Notes: a model not told the origin generated them from the letters alone. 64,000 bases of DNA from Candidatus Bealeia paramacronuclearis (GCF_035607555.1 NZ_JAVHWZ010000002.1:310001-374000), one strand, 5' to 3'. Numbered from the stretch's first letter, positions 50,697 through 60,946 are shown. Program-made: numbers and translations.

Positions 50697-51530
50697 ATGA
50701 TTCGCAGCATTTTATTGGCTCTGGATGAATCAACCGCCAGTGCATCGGCCCAAAAACTCGCCATTGGCATGGCCAAAAAACTCAATGCACACATTGCAGG
50801 AATTGGTGTGTTGGATGAGCCTTGGATCACAGCCCCAGAAGCTGTTCCTTTGGGTGCTGCCGCTTTTAAAGTTGAGCTTGATACCCAACTTTTAGATGAT
50901 GCCAAACGTCGCGTTCACTCTCTTGAGGCCGGATTTAAAAAAGCGGCCGAAGAAGCTCAATGCAATTATCATATCATTGACGCCGAAGGATTCCCCGCAG
51001 AAGAAATTGAAAAAGCCATTGTCTCTCATGATATCTTAATCTTAGGACGAGATGCCAATTTCCACTTCTTCCCCTTGCGCGGCATGGCGGTTTCTGTCGA
51101 ACAACTTTTGAAAGACAGCCCTCTCCCTATTATTTTAACTCCTCCTGAGGAGTCTTTCGGCAAAGACATCATTTTCGCCTATGACGGAAGTTTAGCCGCG
51201 GCCCGTGCAATTCACATGGCACTTCTTCTCGAAATCCATAAAGATAAAGACGTTCATATTCTCTCCATTAATCACAATGGCAAAGATGCGGAAAGGCAGG
51301 CTCAAAAAATTCACAAACTTTGTGAACGTCACGGCGTTGCTGCAAAAGTTCACGGTATCGAAAGCAAAGAAAAGCCCTGGAATATTATGTCGACCCTTGT
51401 AGAAGAACTTAATATCGGAATGATTGTCTTGGGAGCCTATGGGCACAGTGGAATCGCTTCATTTTTCACAGGATCTACAATGAAGGGGCTTATTCAAAAA
51501 GCTAAAGTACCCTTGTTTTTGTATCATTGA
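50697..51530 (+). CDS. Universal stress protein with two UspA domains
   Basis: 277 residues; AGAGGAG precedes the ATG. First Usp domain residues 1-145 (SILLALDESTASASAQKLAI), second to the end (DIIFAYDGSLAAARAIHMAL). The second has an ATP-binding type end, GAYGHSGIASFFTGST, matching GxxG(x9)G(S/T). Cytosolic stress protein. Adenine deaminase begins 9 bases later, so they may be one transcript. Confidence 0.9.
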   Translation: MIRSILLALDESTASASAQKLAIGMAKKLNAHIAGIGVLDEPWITAPEAVPLGAAAFKVELDTQLLDDAKRRVHSLEAGFKKAAEEAQCNYHIIDAEGFPAEEIEKAIVSHDILILGRDANFHFFPLRGMAVSVEQLLKDSPLPIILTPPEESFGKDIIFAYDGSLAAARAIHMALLLEIHKDKDVHILSINHNGKDAERQAQKIHKLCERHGVAAKVHGIESKEKPWNIMSTLVEELNIGMIVLGAYGHSGIASFFTGSTMKGLIQKAKVPLFLYH

Positions 51531-51539
51531 TGGTGAAAA

Positions 51540-53246
51540 ATGATCACAAAACAAAAACTAAAATCACAAATTGACAGTGCACTAGGTCGCCAAAAGTGCG
51601 ACCTGGTGATTAAAAACTGCTCCCTTGTGAATGTTATTACGGGAGAGATCACACCTTCAGACGTTGCCGTTTGTGATGAGAAAATCGTAGGTATTTACGA
51701 AAATTATGAGGGCCATCTTGAAATTGATGGGACGGGTCTTTATGCGGTTCCAGGTTTCATCGACACACACGTTCATATCGAAAGTTCTCATTTAACACCT
51801 TATGAATTCAGCAGATGTGTCCTTCCTCACGGCACTACAACGGCTATTTGTGACCCCCATGAAATTACCAATGTTTTGGGCAAGTCTGGCCTTGAGTATT
51901 TTCTTGAAGCCTCCTCAAAAGTGGCGATTGATCTTTTTGTACAGCTCTCCAGTTGTGTTCCAGCAACCTCTCTTGAGACGTCAGGAGCCGATCTTTTAGC
52001 CGAGGATTTAGCACGTTACAAAGATCATCCTGCCGTCATTGGTTTGGCTGAAATGATGAATTATCCAGGGCTTCTATCTCATGATGATGTTGTTCTTGAT
52101 AAACTCTTAGCCTTTTCCGATCGACATATTGACGGGCATTGTCCTCTCGTGCGCGGCAAGAAATTGAACGCCTATATTTCCTGTGGGATCAAGAATTGCC
52201 ACGAGAGCACCTCTTATGAAGAGGCTTATGAAAAACTCTCCAAAGGGATGCAAGTCCTTATTCGAGAAGGAAGCGCTTCCAAGGATTTAAAAGAACTCTC
52301 TCCCCTTCTCACGCCATTTCATTCCCCGTTTTTGGCTCTGTGTTCCGATGATCGCAATCCACTCGATATTTCAGAAGAGGGGCACATCGATTACATGATT
52401 CGAAAAGCTATTCAAAATGGAGCGCCCCTTATGTCCGTTTATCGAGCAGCCACTTGGTCTGCCGCGCTTGGTTTTGGTCTGAAAGATCGCGGACTTTTGG
52501 CCCCAGGGCATTTGGCAGATATTGTGCTTCTTGAAAATTTAGAAGAGTGTCGCGTTCATACTGTGATCAAAAGAGGTACTCCTTTAAGCCAAATTCAACA
52601 TGCAGCGGCACCGCTTGCGTTAATTGGTCGCAATTCTATTCAGCGTGCTCCCGTAAAAGCCGAAGATTTTATTATACATTCCCAAAGTCCAGAAGGTCCC
52701 GTTATTGGTCTGATTCCCAACAGTCTTCTGACCGATCACCTCATTCTCACCTTACCTTTTGAGAACGGTCAAAAGTTCGGAGATCTTTCCCAAGATATTC
52801 TCAAAATTGCTGTTGTTGCCCGTCATGGCACCAACCAAAATATTGGACGTGGATTCGTGAAAGGATTTGGAATTTCCTCAGGCGCTTTGGCTTCCAGTAT
52901 GGGCCATGATTCTCATAATATTACAGTTGTGGGGACTAATGACGCAGATATGGCCATTGCCGTGAATCGTATTATTGCACTTGAGGGCGGATTTGTAGCC
53001 GTTCAAAATGGGCAAGTTCTTTCTGAAATGCCTCTTCCTTTGGCAGGCCTCATGTCATTCGAGCCGCTTGAAGTGGTGAAAGAAAACCTGCGGCATTTAC
53101 GGAGCACCGTTAAAGAGAAGATGAAATGCCCACTCAATGAGCCATTCCTACAGCTGGCGTTTCTCCCCCTCCCTGTGATTCCTCATTTGAAAATCACGGA
53201 TTATGGTCTTGTGGATGTAAACCAATTCCAAGTCATTGCAGCGTAA
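51540..53246 (+). CDS. ade: Adenine deaminase
   Basis: 568 residues. Amidohydrolase fold: GFIDTHVHIESSHLTPYEF with the HxH metal ligands, GTTTAICDPHEITNVLG, GLAEMMNYPG (bridging Glu) and ALCSDDRNPLD, then the C-terminal Ade-specific domain (VARHGTNQNIGRGFVKGFGI; SSMGHDSHNITVVGTND). Turns adenine into hypoxanthine and ammonia in purine salvage. Length and domains match the bacterial Ade family. Confidence 0.95.
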   Translation: MITKQKLKSQIDSALGRQKCDLVIKNCSLVNVITGEITPSDVAVCDEKIVGIYENYEGHLEIDGTGLYAVPGFIDTHVHIESSHLTPYEFSRCVLPHGTTTAICDPHEITNVLGKSGLEYFLEASSKVAIDLFVQLSSCVPATSLETSGADLLAEDLARYKDHPAVIGLAEMMNYPGLLSHDDVVLDKLLAFSDRHIDGHCPLVRGKKLNAYISCGIKNCHESTSYEEAYEKLSKGMQVLIREGSASKDLKELSPLLTPFHSPFLALCSDDRNPLDISEEGHIDYMIRKAIQNGAPLMSVYRAATWSAALGFGLKDRGLLAPGHLADIVLLENLEECRVHTVIKRGTPLSQIQHAAAPLALIGRNSIQRAPVKAEDFIIHSQSPEGPVIGLIPNSLLTDHLILTLPFENGQKFGDLSQDILKIAVVARHGTNQNIGRGFVKGFGISSGALASSMGHDSHNITVVGTNDADMAIAVNRIIALEGGFVAVQNGQVLSEMPLPLAGLMSFEPLEVVKENLRHLRSTVKEKMKCPLNEPFLQLAFLPLPVIPHLKITDYGLVDVNQFQVIAA

Positions 53247-53315
53247 GAGAAAGGGATTTTAATTTCGAATTCCAAACCTGTCAAAATATCAAGTTATGCG
53301 ATTTTCAGTAAAGTC

Positions 53316-53361
53316 CCCCCGCTGTCATCCACGCATTCGCGGGGGTAAAAATACTTTTTTT
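53316..53361 (+). terminator. GC-rich hairpin with T-run after ade
   Basis: CCCCCGC and GCGGGGG pair over a 16-base loop and are followed by TAAAAATACTTTTTTT. The core GTCATCC next to GC palindromes is also seen in dispersed alphaproteobacterial repeats, so it may be a repeat serving as terminator. Confidence 0.5.
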
Positions 53362-53475
53362 ATTATGTTAATAATTTTCTAAAACTGATATTATCTAATT
53401 TCATTGCCTATTATTATTGGTTTTTTAACGAAATTATGATAGCCTTTCCTAAATATAACGTGGCGGAGTTGCGTT

Positions 53476-54756
53476 TTGCGCCAAAATCCCACCCTTCAAA
53501 ATCAGATTCACTCTTATGAGCGTGCGAAAAAAATTGCGCATTCGGGGACGAGGGAAGAGCGTACAGAAATTGCAGGGCAACTGGAAACACCTCCTGAGAT
53601 TCTCTATTTTTTAGCCCAAGATCCTGAAACAAGTGTTCGCCTTAATGTGGCCCAGAATTCAGTAACCCCGATCCAGGCGGACGAAATTCTTTCCAAAGAC
53701 CCTGATACAACTGTTCGAGAAAAAGTCGCTGAAAAACTCTTTAAAGAGACTTCCGATTTAAGTTTTTTGAATGACCCGCGCAAAAAAGAAGCCGCCAATC
53801 ACATCATCGAAAATTTTGCCCATGATCCGTCTTCAAAAATCAGACGACTTTTAGCGAGGGCTGTGAAAATGCTTTCGGAGTTATCCCATAAACTTGCCCT
53901 TCTTTTGGCACAAGATCCGGATGCAGACGTTTCTGTACCCCTCTTAAAATACTCACCTGTTTTAAAAAGTCAGGATTTAAAAAATATGGTACGTCATTCG
54001 AAAAATGCACCACACATCACACCTGCAATTGCCCAGCGACATGAGATTGAAGAGATAGTTTGCGATGAAATCGTGCATCAAGAAGATGAGTTGGCGGTGA
54101 GTATGCTTCTTTCTAATATCGGTGCAAAACTCAGCCAAGACGCCTATGACGTCATTACCGACAAAGTTCAAACACATCCTGATTGGCAAGAGCCCTTGGC
54201 CGCCCGTGGAGGGCTTCCAGAAACCACCATCAAGCGATTAGCTCTTGTGATCTCAGGTACACTTTTAAAAACGCTTGTATCACGCAATCATATTGCGCCT
54301 TCTGCCATGAATGATGTGCTGGGTGTAATTAAAGAACGCGTTCTTTCAGGTGAAATTGAAAATGAAATTTTTGATGCCCTCCAGTTAACCCCTCAAGATC
54401 CCCTCAGCCCTTATGAGCGTGCCAAATACGATTATTTAGAAGGCAGCTTAACTGAAGAATTTATAGAATCAGCGCTCCTCAAGGGTGAGCAGGCCTACGT
54501 CACGGGCGCCATTGCGATTATGGCGCGAGCACCTTATGAGGCCGTTCAAAAAGCCATCACAATGCAGCATGCCAAAGCCTTGATGTCATTCATTTGGCGC
54601 GGCGGACTTTCCGCTCGTCTGGGACTTGAGGTTCAAAAACGTATGGCCAAAATGACGGGGCAAAAAGTGCTCTATCCCAGAAATGGCACTGAGTTTCCTT
54701 TGACCGAACGAGAAATGTTGTGGCAATTGGAACTCTTCACAGACTTAGCAGGATAG
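53476..54756 (+). CDS. DUF2336 domain protein
   Basis: 426 residues, TTG start at 53476 with GGAG 7 bases upstream. The N-terminus resembles HEAT-like helical repeats (YFLAQDPETSVRLNVAQN; LSKDPDTTVREKVAEKLF; FAHDPSSKIRRLLARAVK), as in the DUF2336 family of alphaproteobacteria. Function is not known; such proteins often sit near regulatory loci. An IS4-like element is inserted 20 bases after the stop. Confidence 0.8.
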   Translation: MRQNPTLQNQIHSYERAKKIAHSGTREERTEIAGQLETPPEILYFLAQDPETSVRLNVAQNSVTPIQADEILSKDPDTTVREKVAEKLFKETSDLSFLNDPRKKEAANHIIENFAHDPSSKIRRLLARAVKMLSELSHKLALLLAQDPDADVSVPLLKYSPVLKSQDLKNMVRHSKNAPHITPAIAQRHEIEEIVCDEIVHQEDELAVSMLLSNIGAKLSQDAYDVITDKVQTHPDWQEPLAARGGLPETTIKRLALVISGTLLKTLVSRNHIAPSAMNDVLGVIKERVLSGEIENEIFDALQLTPQDPLSPYERAKYDYLEGSLTEEFIESALLKGEQAYVTGAIAIMARAPYEAVQKAITMQHAKALMSFIWRGGLSARLGLEVQKRMAKMTGQKVLYPRNGTEFPLTEREMLWQLELFTDLAG

Positions 54757-54776
54757 GTCAAGCCGCCTTACTTGTA

Positions 54777-55859
54777 CACGAGTTACGCAGTTTGCAGGAG
54801 AAGAGAGAAGAGATAAGGTGAGAGGGAATATTTATTAAATGAGAAGAAATGATGTCTCGACACAAATGCACAAAATCACTTTATCGTTCATTTTTACAAG
54901 CCAGCAGTGTGCGCTATTCAGGGTTGGCACTTTCGGAGGTGTCACCGATTCCATTGTCGCATGACAGCGTCAATCGATGGTTGAGTTCTAGTGCATTGCG
55001 TCCGAGCGGAGTGTGGAATCTTACTCAATCTCTTATTAACAAGAAAGAACCTTGTTTTTTAGTATGTGACGATACAATTTTGGATAAAAATCGGAGCGAG
55101 AAGATAGAGCTTGTGCATTATCAGTATTCTGGGAATGCCCATGATGTTATTGCGGGGATAGGTCTTGTCAATTTGGTATGGCATGGCCTGAGGAGTCATG
55201 ACTCTATTCCTGTTGATTATCGTATTTATGATAAAGCCAGCGATGGCAAAAGCAAGAATGACCATTTCAGGGAAATGTTAAAGCTGGCTCAAGACAGAGG
55301 GATAAATCCGGATGACGTGGTTGCAGACGCTTGGTACTCGAGCTTGAATAATCTGAAGGCCATTGAATCCATAGGCTGGACATGGGTGATGGGGTTGAAG
55401 AAAAACAGGAAAGTGAATCGTGGAGAAACTCTTGAAAAGCTGGACATTCCAGATGAAGGACTGAAAGTTCACTTACGCGGATATGGATGGATTACTGTTT
55501 TCCGGTTTGTTGCCAAAAACGGTCGCACGGATTATATCGGAACCAATAGGGATAATCCCTCTCGTGATCATATTGAACTGGTCATGAAATCGCGTTGGAA
55601 AATCGAAGTTTATCATCGGGAATTAAAGCAAACATGCGGTCTTGAACGCTGTCAGTCTCGCACGGGACGAGCCCAAAGAAATCATATATTTCTTGCCATT
55701 TCGGCTTGGATTCAAAGATTTAAAAGACGACTTGCTGGAGGCTTCTCTTTTTATCAGCAGCAGTGGGATGTTATTAAGCATGATATCTCTAGAGAAATAA
55801 CAAAACTCATGTCTTTCGCTTAGATTCCCACCCTTTTGCTGCAAACTGCGTAACTCGTG
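54777..55859 (+). mobile_element. IS4-superfamily (IS701-like) element, copy 2
   Basis: 1083 bp with the same perfect 20-base ends as the copy at 18118 and its own 5-bp duplication TTGTA (54772-54776, 55860-55864). Different duplications prove two separate transpositions. Confidence 0.96.
54849..55823 (+). CDS. IS4-superfamily (IS701-like) transposase
   Basis: 324 residues, same protein as at 18154: DDTILDKNRSEK, DDVVADAWYSS and RWKIEVYHRELKQTCGLE. ATG 54849 with GAGAAG upstream (MMS; second ATG possible). Complete and probably active. Confidence 0.92.
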   Translation: MMSRHKCTKSLYRSFLQASSVRYSGLALSEVSPIPLSHDSVNRWLSSSALRPSGVWNLTQSLINKKEPCFLVCDDTILDKNRSEKIELVHYQYSGNAHDVIAGIGLVNLVWHGLRSHDSIPVDYRIYDKASDGKSKNDHFREMLKLAQDRGINPDDVVADAWYSSLNNLKAIESIGWTWVMGLKKNRKVNRGETLEKLDIPDEGLKVHLRGYGWITVFRFVAKNGRTDYIGTNRDNPSRDHIELVMKSRWKIEVYHRELKQTCGLERCQSRTGRAQRNHIFLAISAWIQRFKRRLAGGFSFYQQQWDVIKHDISREITKLMSFA

Positions 55860-55979
55860 TTGTACTCACTTTCATTCTGTAACTTTTATAAACTACTATG
55901 CTAAATCCCCTCTGGAGTTCAATTGGCTTTTTGATTATGATGGGACCACTTATTTCTATTGAGAGGAACTTATCGCATC

Positions 55980-56807
55980 ATGTCAGCTTCCACAAAATCG
56001 CCTTACATCATTGTTTTAGGAAATGAAAAAGGGGGAACGGGAAAATCCACTTTAAGCATGCACCTTATTATGAGTTTGCTTCATGCCGGATACAAAGTAG
56101 GAAGTATAGACGTGGACGCACGGCAAGGTACTTTGACCCGCTATGTGGAAAATCGTCAATCCACACAAAACGCTATGTCTCGACAATTGCCCATGCCAGA
56201 GCACAAGTCCATCCACAAAAGTACTAACCCCTCACAACCTGAGGCTGAGACTGAAGATGAAAAGCACGTAATGGAAACCTTTGAAGCCCTTAAAAATAAT
56301 GACTTCATCGTCGTCGACACGCCTGGTAGCGACATGTATCTCTCACGCCTTGTACACAGCCGCGCCGATACATTAATTACACCACTTAATGATAGTTTTA
56401 TTGATCTCGACATGCTGGTCCGCCTTAAAGATGGTTCTGTCGAAAGCTCACGGCCCAGCACTTATGCTGAGATGGTCTGGGAGCAAAAAAAGCGTCGCGC
56501 TATTGCTGATGGAGGCTCGATTGATTGGATCGTCCTCAGAAATCGATTAAGTAGCATCAAAGCCAAAAACAAAGAACATATGGAAGAAGTTTTAAGTAAA
56601 CTCTCCAAACGCTTGGGATTCCGTTACTATCCAGGATTTGGGGAGCGCGTGATTTTTCGCGAGCTATTTTTGTCAGGATTGACCCTTCTTGATTTGGAAG
56701 CTTTGGGGGAAAATATGAGCATTTCTCACGTAACAGCACGACAAGAGCTTCGCAGTCTTTTAAGCATGATTAATTTACCTGAACTCAAAACCAAAATTGC
56801 TGTCTGA
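55980..56807 (+). CDS. mipZ: Division-plane positioning ATPase MipZ
   Basis: 275 residues from ATG 55980, AGAGGAA upstream; the TTG at 55959 is less likely. ParA/MinD-type ATPase with deviant Walker A GNEKGGTGKSTLSMHL and Walker B FIVVDTPGSD. The length and the NRLSSIKAKNKEHMEEVLSK region fit MipZ, which forms a gradient from ParB at the poles and inhibits FtsZ there, so division occurs at midcell in alphaproteobacteria. Overlaps the DnaJ-like gene by one base. Confidence 0.88.
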   Translation: MSASTKSPYIIVLGNEKGGTGKSTLSMHLIMSLLHAGYKVGSIDVDARQGTLTRYVENRQSTQNAMSRQLPMPEHKSIHKSTNPSQPEAETEDEKHVMETFEALKNNDFIVVDTPGSDMYLSRLVHSRADTLITPLNDSFIDLDMLVRLKDGSVESSRPSTYAEMVWEQKKRRAIADGGSIDWIVLRNRLSSIKAKNKEHMEEVLSKLSKRLGFRYYPGFGERVIFRELFLSGLTLLDLEALGENMSISHVTARQELRSLLSMINLPELKTKIAV

Positions 56808-57253
56808 TGCCTTATTTATTATTGGCGATTTTAGGCGCCATTCTCTTATTTTGGTTGGTTTTGAAATTAAAGGAAGCAGATCGCAAAACCCTTGAGAGTT
56901 CCTTTAAATTCACACTAACGCTTTTATTGGTGCTATTCGGAATTTATTGTGTTTTGACTGAACGCATCGGATTTGTGGCGGCTGCGGCGTTAGCCCTCGT
57001 TTATCTTTATGCCCCCAAAATCAGTCGATATTTCCGAAAATCTCCAGAAAAATTTCTCCCAAAAGATATGGGCATCGAGGAGGCGGCTCAAATTTTAGGC
57101 ATCTCACAAGACGCCTCTGAGGCTGAAATCCAAGCGGCTTACCACCGCCTGATTGCCAAAAATCATCCCGATCACGGCGGATCCAAATATATTGCCCAAC
57201 AGCTCAACCAAGCCCGCGAATTATTAATCGAAAAAATTAAACAAAAAAATTGA
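56807..57253 (+). CDS. Membrane-anchored DnaJ-domain protein (Tim14/Pam18-like)
   Basis: 148 residues. Two N-terminal membrane helices (YLLLAILGAILLFWLVL; FTLTLLLVLFGIYCVL) and a C-terminal J domain of about 60 residues ending the molecule: EEAAQILGISQDASEAEIQA, AAYHRLIAKNHPDHGGS with the HPD motif that stimulates DnaK. The arrangement resembles mitochondrial Pam18. Translationally coupled to mipZ, an arrangement I believe common in alphaproteobacteria. The client is unknown. Confidence 0.88.
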   Translation: MPYLLLAILGAILLFWLVLKLKEADRKTLESSFKFTLTLLLVLFGIYCVLTERIGFVAAAALALVYLYAPKISRYFRKSPEKFLPKDMGIEEAAQILGISQDASEAEIQAAYHRLIAKNHPDHGGSKYIAQQLNQARELLIEKIKQKN

Positions 57254-57323
57254 TATTTGAGACAAATTTTACTAGGTTGACTTCAAAGTTAATTCCGGGC
57301 GAATCAATATAGGTCGTAAGAAC

Positions 57324-58208
57324 ATGTCCAAACACATTCGAAAAGCCATTTTCCCCGTAGGCGGTTTGGGAACCCGGTTTTTACCGGCAACCAAGGCTAT
57401 GCCTAAAGAAATGCTTCCTGTCATCGATAAACCGTTAATACAATATGCGGTTGAGGAAGCTTTGGCCTCGGGCATTGAGCAACTTATTTTTGTAACGGGC
57501 CGTGGAAAAACAGCCATTGAAGATCATTTTGACCATTCTTATGAGCTTGAAGATACGTTAGAAGAGCGGGGGAAACTTGAGGAGCTGGAAGAAGTGAGGT
57601 CCTTCGTTCCAGGTCCTGGGCAAATCAGTTATGTCCGTCAGCAAAAACCATTGGGTTTGGGGCACGCGGTTTGGTGTGCCCGCCATTTGATCGATGAAGG
57701 CGAACCATTTGCGGTCATTTTGGCCGATGATCTCATTAAAAGCCAAACACCGTGTTTAAAGCAAATGATTGAGGCTTATCCCCATCAAGGGTCTATGATG
57801 GCCGTGATGGAAGTGCCTGAGCAAGACGTCAGCAAATATGGAATCTTTGACGTTTCTAAAACTCAAAATAACTGCATTTTTGGAAAAGGTCTTGTGGAAA
57901 AACCCACAATTCTTCAGTCCCCTTCTCGATATGCAGTCATTGGCCGCTATATTCTATCTTATGACGTGATGATGACACTCAATAGCCAAGAACCCGGTAA
58001 AGGCGGTGAAATTCAGCTTACAGATGCGATTGCCCGCACAATTCAAGGGGATAACCTCTCAGGTCTTCTTTTTGAAGGCACGCGCTTTGATTGTGGAAGC
58101 AAGGAAGGCATGCTAGAAGCCACCCTCGCCTATGCTTTGGACCGAAATGATCTTCGTTATCACACGCAAAGACTCATTAATTTTTACAACAAAAAGGTTG
58201 CCGTATGA
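57324..58208 (+). CDS. galU: UTP-glucose-1-phosphate uridylyltransferase
   Basis: 294 residues. Makes UDP-glucose. Seen motifs: FPVGGLGTRFLPATKAMPKE at the N-terminus, LGHAVWCARHLIDEGEPFAV with the metal Asp in ILADD, FGKGLVEKP and GRYILSYDVM. First of a galU-ugd-phosphomannomutase run with overlapping genes (4 and 1 bases), clearly one operon for surface-sugar precursors. Confidence 0.95.
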   Translation: MSKHIRKAIFPVGGLGTRFLPATKAMPKEMLPVIDKPLIQYAVEEALASGIEQLIFVTGRGKTAIEDHFDHSYELEDTLEERGKLEELEEVRSFVPGPGQISYVRQQKPLGLGHAVWCARHLIDEGEPFAVILADDLIKSQTPCLKQMIEAYPHQGSMMAVMEVPEQDVSKYGIFDVSKTQNNCIFGKGLVEKPTILQSPSRYAVIGRYILSYDVMMTLNSQEPGKGGEIQLTDAIARTIQGDNLSGLLFEGTRFDCGSKEGMLEATLAYALDRNDLRYHTQRLINFYNKKVAV

Positions 58209-59548
58209 AAATTGCTATGATTGGAACGGGGTATGTTGGCCTTGTCTCTGGAACATGTTTTGCTGATTTTGGTTTTCACGTCACGTGTTTGGATAAAGAT
58301 GTGGGCAAAATTGAGGCATTAAAAACAGGCGTAATACCCATTTATGAGCCTGGCCTTGAAAACCTTGTGAAAAAGAATATTGATGCGGGAAATCTTCATT
58401 TTACGACGGATCTCAAAAGTGCCCTTCATGAGGCTGAGGCCATTTTTATTGCAGTTGGTACTCCTTCTCGACGGGGCGAGGGGCATGCAGATTTAACTTA
58501 TGTTTATGAAGCCATCGATGAGATTGCCAAAACCCTTACCAAATCGTGCGTTATCATTACCAAATCCACAGTTCCTGTCGGCACAGGTCGTGAAATTCAA
58601 AAACGTCTGAAAGAACTACGTCCTGATCTTGAAATTTCTGTTGCCTCCAATCCTGAATTTTTACGTGAAGGCTCTGCCATTGATGATTTCATGCGCCCGG
58701 ATCGTATTATAGCCGGTGCGGAAGATGCTAAAGCGCGCGACGTTTTAAGAGCCCTTTATCGTCCCCTCTTCCTTCTGGAAACCCCTCTCCTCTTCACGAA
58801 TTTTGAGACGGCAGAACTGATTAAGTACGCCGCCAACGGATTTTTGGCCACCAAAATTGCCTTCATTAATGAGATCGCAGATCTCTGTGAAAAAGTGGGT
58901 GCCAATGTTCAAGATATCTCCCGAGGGATTGGTCTTGATGTGCGCATCGGGAAGCATTTCTTACATGCAGGTCCTGGCTATGGCGGATCTTGTTTTCCCA
59001 AAGATACACTGGCCCTGGTTCAAACGGCTCAATTTCATAATGCCCCCATGACCATTGTTGAATCTGTAGTCAAAGGCAACCAAAACCGCAAAGAACGCAT
59101 GGTTTCCAAAATTTTAGAAATCTTTAAAGATGACCTTAAAAACAAAAAAATTGCCGTTTTAGGCGTGACTTTCAAACCCAATACGGACGATATGCGGGAA
59201 GCTCCCAGTTTGACCATTATTCCAGGGCTTCAAAAAGAAGGAATCTTTATTTCAGCTTTTGATCCCGTGGGGATGACTGAAGCGCAAAAGCAACTTGAAA
59301 ATGTAGAGTGGTCCGAAACAGTTGAGTCTTGCATTCAAGATGCGGATGCCGTTCTTATTTTAACAGAGTGGAATCAATTCCGAGGCCTCAATTGGGCAAG
59401 TCTTTCCAAACGCATGCGTGCGCCGTTGTTAATTGATTTAAGAAACATCTATAAGCCCGAAGAAATCAATGCGCAGGGTCTGAATTATATTTCGGTCGGA
59501 AGATCCGATGCCTGGATTTCATCACTTCAATCTGAGGTTGCTGCCTAA
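58205..59548 (+). CDS. ugd: UDP-glucose 6-dehydrogenase
   Basis: 447 residues. Oxidises the galU product to UDP-glucuronate with two NAD. N-terminal NAD fold MIGTGYVGLVSGTCFADFGF, SVASNPEFLREGSAIDDFM and the catalytic Cys in GPGYGGSCFPKDTLAL; the C-terminal UDP-binding domain has GVTFKPNTDDMREAPS. Full length. The product feeds capsule or LPS sugars. Confidence 0.96.
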   Translation: MKIAMIGTGYVGLVSGTCFADFGFHVTCLDKDVGKIEALKTGVIPIYEPGLENLVKKNIDAGNLHFTTDLKSALHEAEAIFIAVGTPSRRGEGHADLTYVYEAIDEIAKTLTKSCVIITKSTVPVGTGREIQKRLKELRPDLEISVASNPEFLREGSAIDDFMRPDRIIAGAEDAKARDVLRALYRPLFLLETPLLFTNFETAELIKYAANGFLATKIAFINEIADLCEKVGANVQDISRGIGLDVRIGKHFLHAGPGYGGSCFPKDTLALVQTAQFHNAPMTIVESVVKGNQNRKERMVSKILEIFKDDLKNKKIAVLGVTFKPNTDDMREAPSLTIIPGLQKEGIFISAFDPVGMTEAQKQLENVEWSETVESCIQDADAVLILTEWNQFRGLNWASLSKRMRAPLLIDLRNIYKPEEINAQGLNYISVGRSDAWISSLQSEVAA

Positions 59549-60909
59549 TGTCACACAAATTTCATCCCATTATTTTAAAAGAATATGATATCCGCGGCAT
59601 TTATCAGGAAACCCTTACGCATGATGATGCTTATCTTTTGGGTCAAGTTTATAGCCAAATCGTACGCAATGCCGGTGGAAAATCCATCGTCACCTTAAGG
59701 GACGGCAGGATAAGCTCACCCGCCCTCGAGGGGGCTTTGGTCGAAGGATTGGCTACAGGAGGCCTTCATGTTTTTAGATTAGGCATCGGCCCCACACCAC
59801 TCGCTTATTTCGGTGAGCATCATTTGAAAGCCGACGCAGCCATTATGGTCACAGGCTCCCACAATCCCCCCAATCACAATGGATTTAAACTCACGCTCAA
59901 GACCGCGCCTTTTTATGGAAAAGACATTCAAGCTTTGACAAATCTCTCGCCTTTCCGGCAATCAGGGGGAAGTTATGAAGACTGCGATATTCAAGAAGCC
60001 TATTTAGATCGCATTACACAAGACCTCAATTTTGATCCTCAACTTAAAATCATTTGGGATGCCGGAAATGGTGCCAGTGGCGAGATTCTTGAAAAACTCG
60101 TCAAACGATTACCTTGCAAATCCCATACTCTTTTCACCGAGATCAATGGCGAATTCCCCAACCATCACCCAGACCCCAGCGTTGAGAAAAATCTTCTCGA
60201 TCTCCAAAAAACTGTGGCCGAAAAATCGGCCCACATTGGTATTGCCTTTGATGGAGATGGCGATCGCTTAGGCGCTATTGATAGCCAAGGGCGGATTATT
60301 TGGGGTGACCAACTTTTAGCGCTTTTTGCACAAGGCACCCTCAAAACTCATCCCGGCAGCACGATTATTGGCGATGTCAAAGCCAGCCAAGCGGTCTTTG
60401 ATATGATCAAATCTGCAGGCGGCGTTCCACTCATGTGGAAAACCGGGCATTCCAATATCAAATCCAAAATGAAAGAGATCAACTCTCCTTTGGGCGGTGA
60501 GATGAGTGGCCATTTCTTTTTCCGCGATCGTTATTATGGTTTTGATGACGGCATTTATGCGGCCTTAAGACTCATTGACCTTGTGAGCCACTCGGGAACG
60601 ACTTTGGACACACTTTATGACCAAGTTCCTCAAATGCACGCAACGCCTGAGATACGATTTGAATGTGCCAATGAGCGTAAGTTTTTGGTACCTGAAGAAA
60701 TTAAAGCCCGTCTCAAGTTATCACAAATTTCCTATTCAGACATCGATGGTATCCGCGTGCAAACACCCCAAGGCTGGTGGCTTTTGAGAGCGTCCAATAC
60801 ACAGGATGTCCTTGTCGCCCGCTGTGAGTCTGCCTCTGAAGATGGCCTTGAAAGTCTTCAAAAACACCTCACCAAAGAGCTTCATTTGTCAAAAGTGATT
60901 ATAAGGTAA
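59548..60909 (+). CDS. Phosphomannomutase/phosphoglucomutase
   Basis: 453 residues, alpha-D-phosphohexomutase family. Active-site serine loop MVTGSHNPPNHNGFKLTLK, metal loop AFDGDGDRLGAID, sugar loop GGEMSGHFFF and phosphate loop VRASNTQ-type near the end (LLRASNTQDVLVARCE). It interconverts glucose- or mannose-1- and 6-phosphates, so it can supply glucose-1-phosphate to the adjacent galU. The AlgC-like bifunctional type is most likely. Confidence 0.93.
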   Translation: MSHKFHPIILKEYDIRGIYQETLTHDDAYLLGQVYSQIVRNAGGKSIVTLRDGRISSPALEGALVEGLATGGLHVFRLGIGPTPLAYFGEHHLKADAAIMVTGSHNPPNHNGFKLTLKTAPFYGKDIQALTNLSPFRQSGGSYEDCDIQEAYLDRITQDLNFDPQLKIIWDAGNGASGEILEKLVKRLPCKSHTLFTEINGEFPNHHPDPSVEKNLLDLQKTVAEKSAHIGIAFDGDGDRLGAIDSQGRIIWGDQLLALFAQGTLKTHPGSTIIGDVKASQAVFDMIKSAGGVPLMWKTGHSNIKSKMKEINSPLGGEMSGHFFFRDRYYGFDDGIYAALRLIDLVSHSGTTLDTLYDQVPQMHATPEIRFECANERKFLVPEEIKARLKLSQISYSDIDGIRVQTPQGWWLLRASNTQDVLVARCESASEDGLESLQKHLTKELHLSKVIIR

Positions 60910-60916
60910 AGATCTT

Positions 60917-60946
60917 GAATACGAATACGAATACGAATATGAATAT
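60917..60946 (+). repeat. Hexanucleotide microsatellite
   Basis: Three GAATAC units then two GAATAT units directly after the mutase stop codon. Non-coding. Confidence 0.8.
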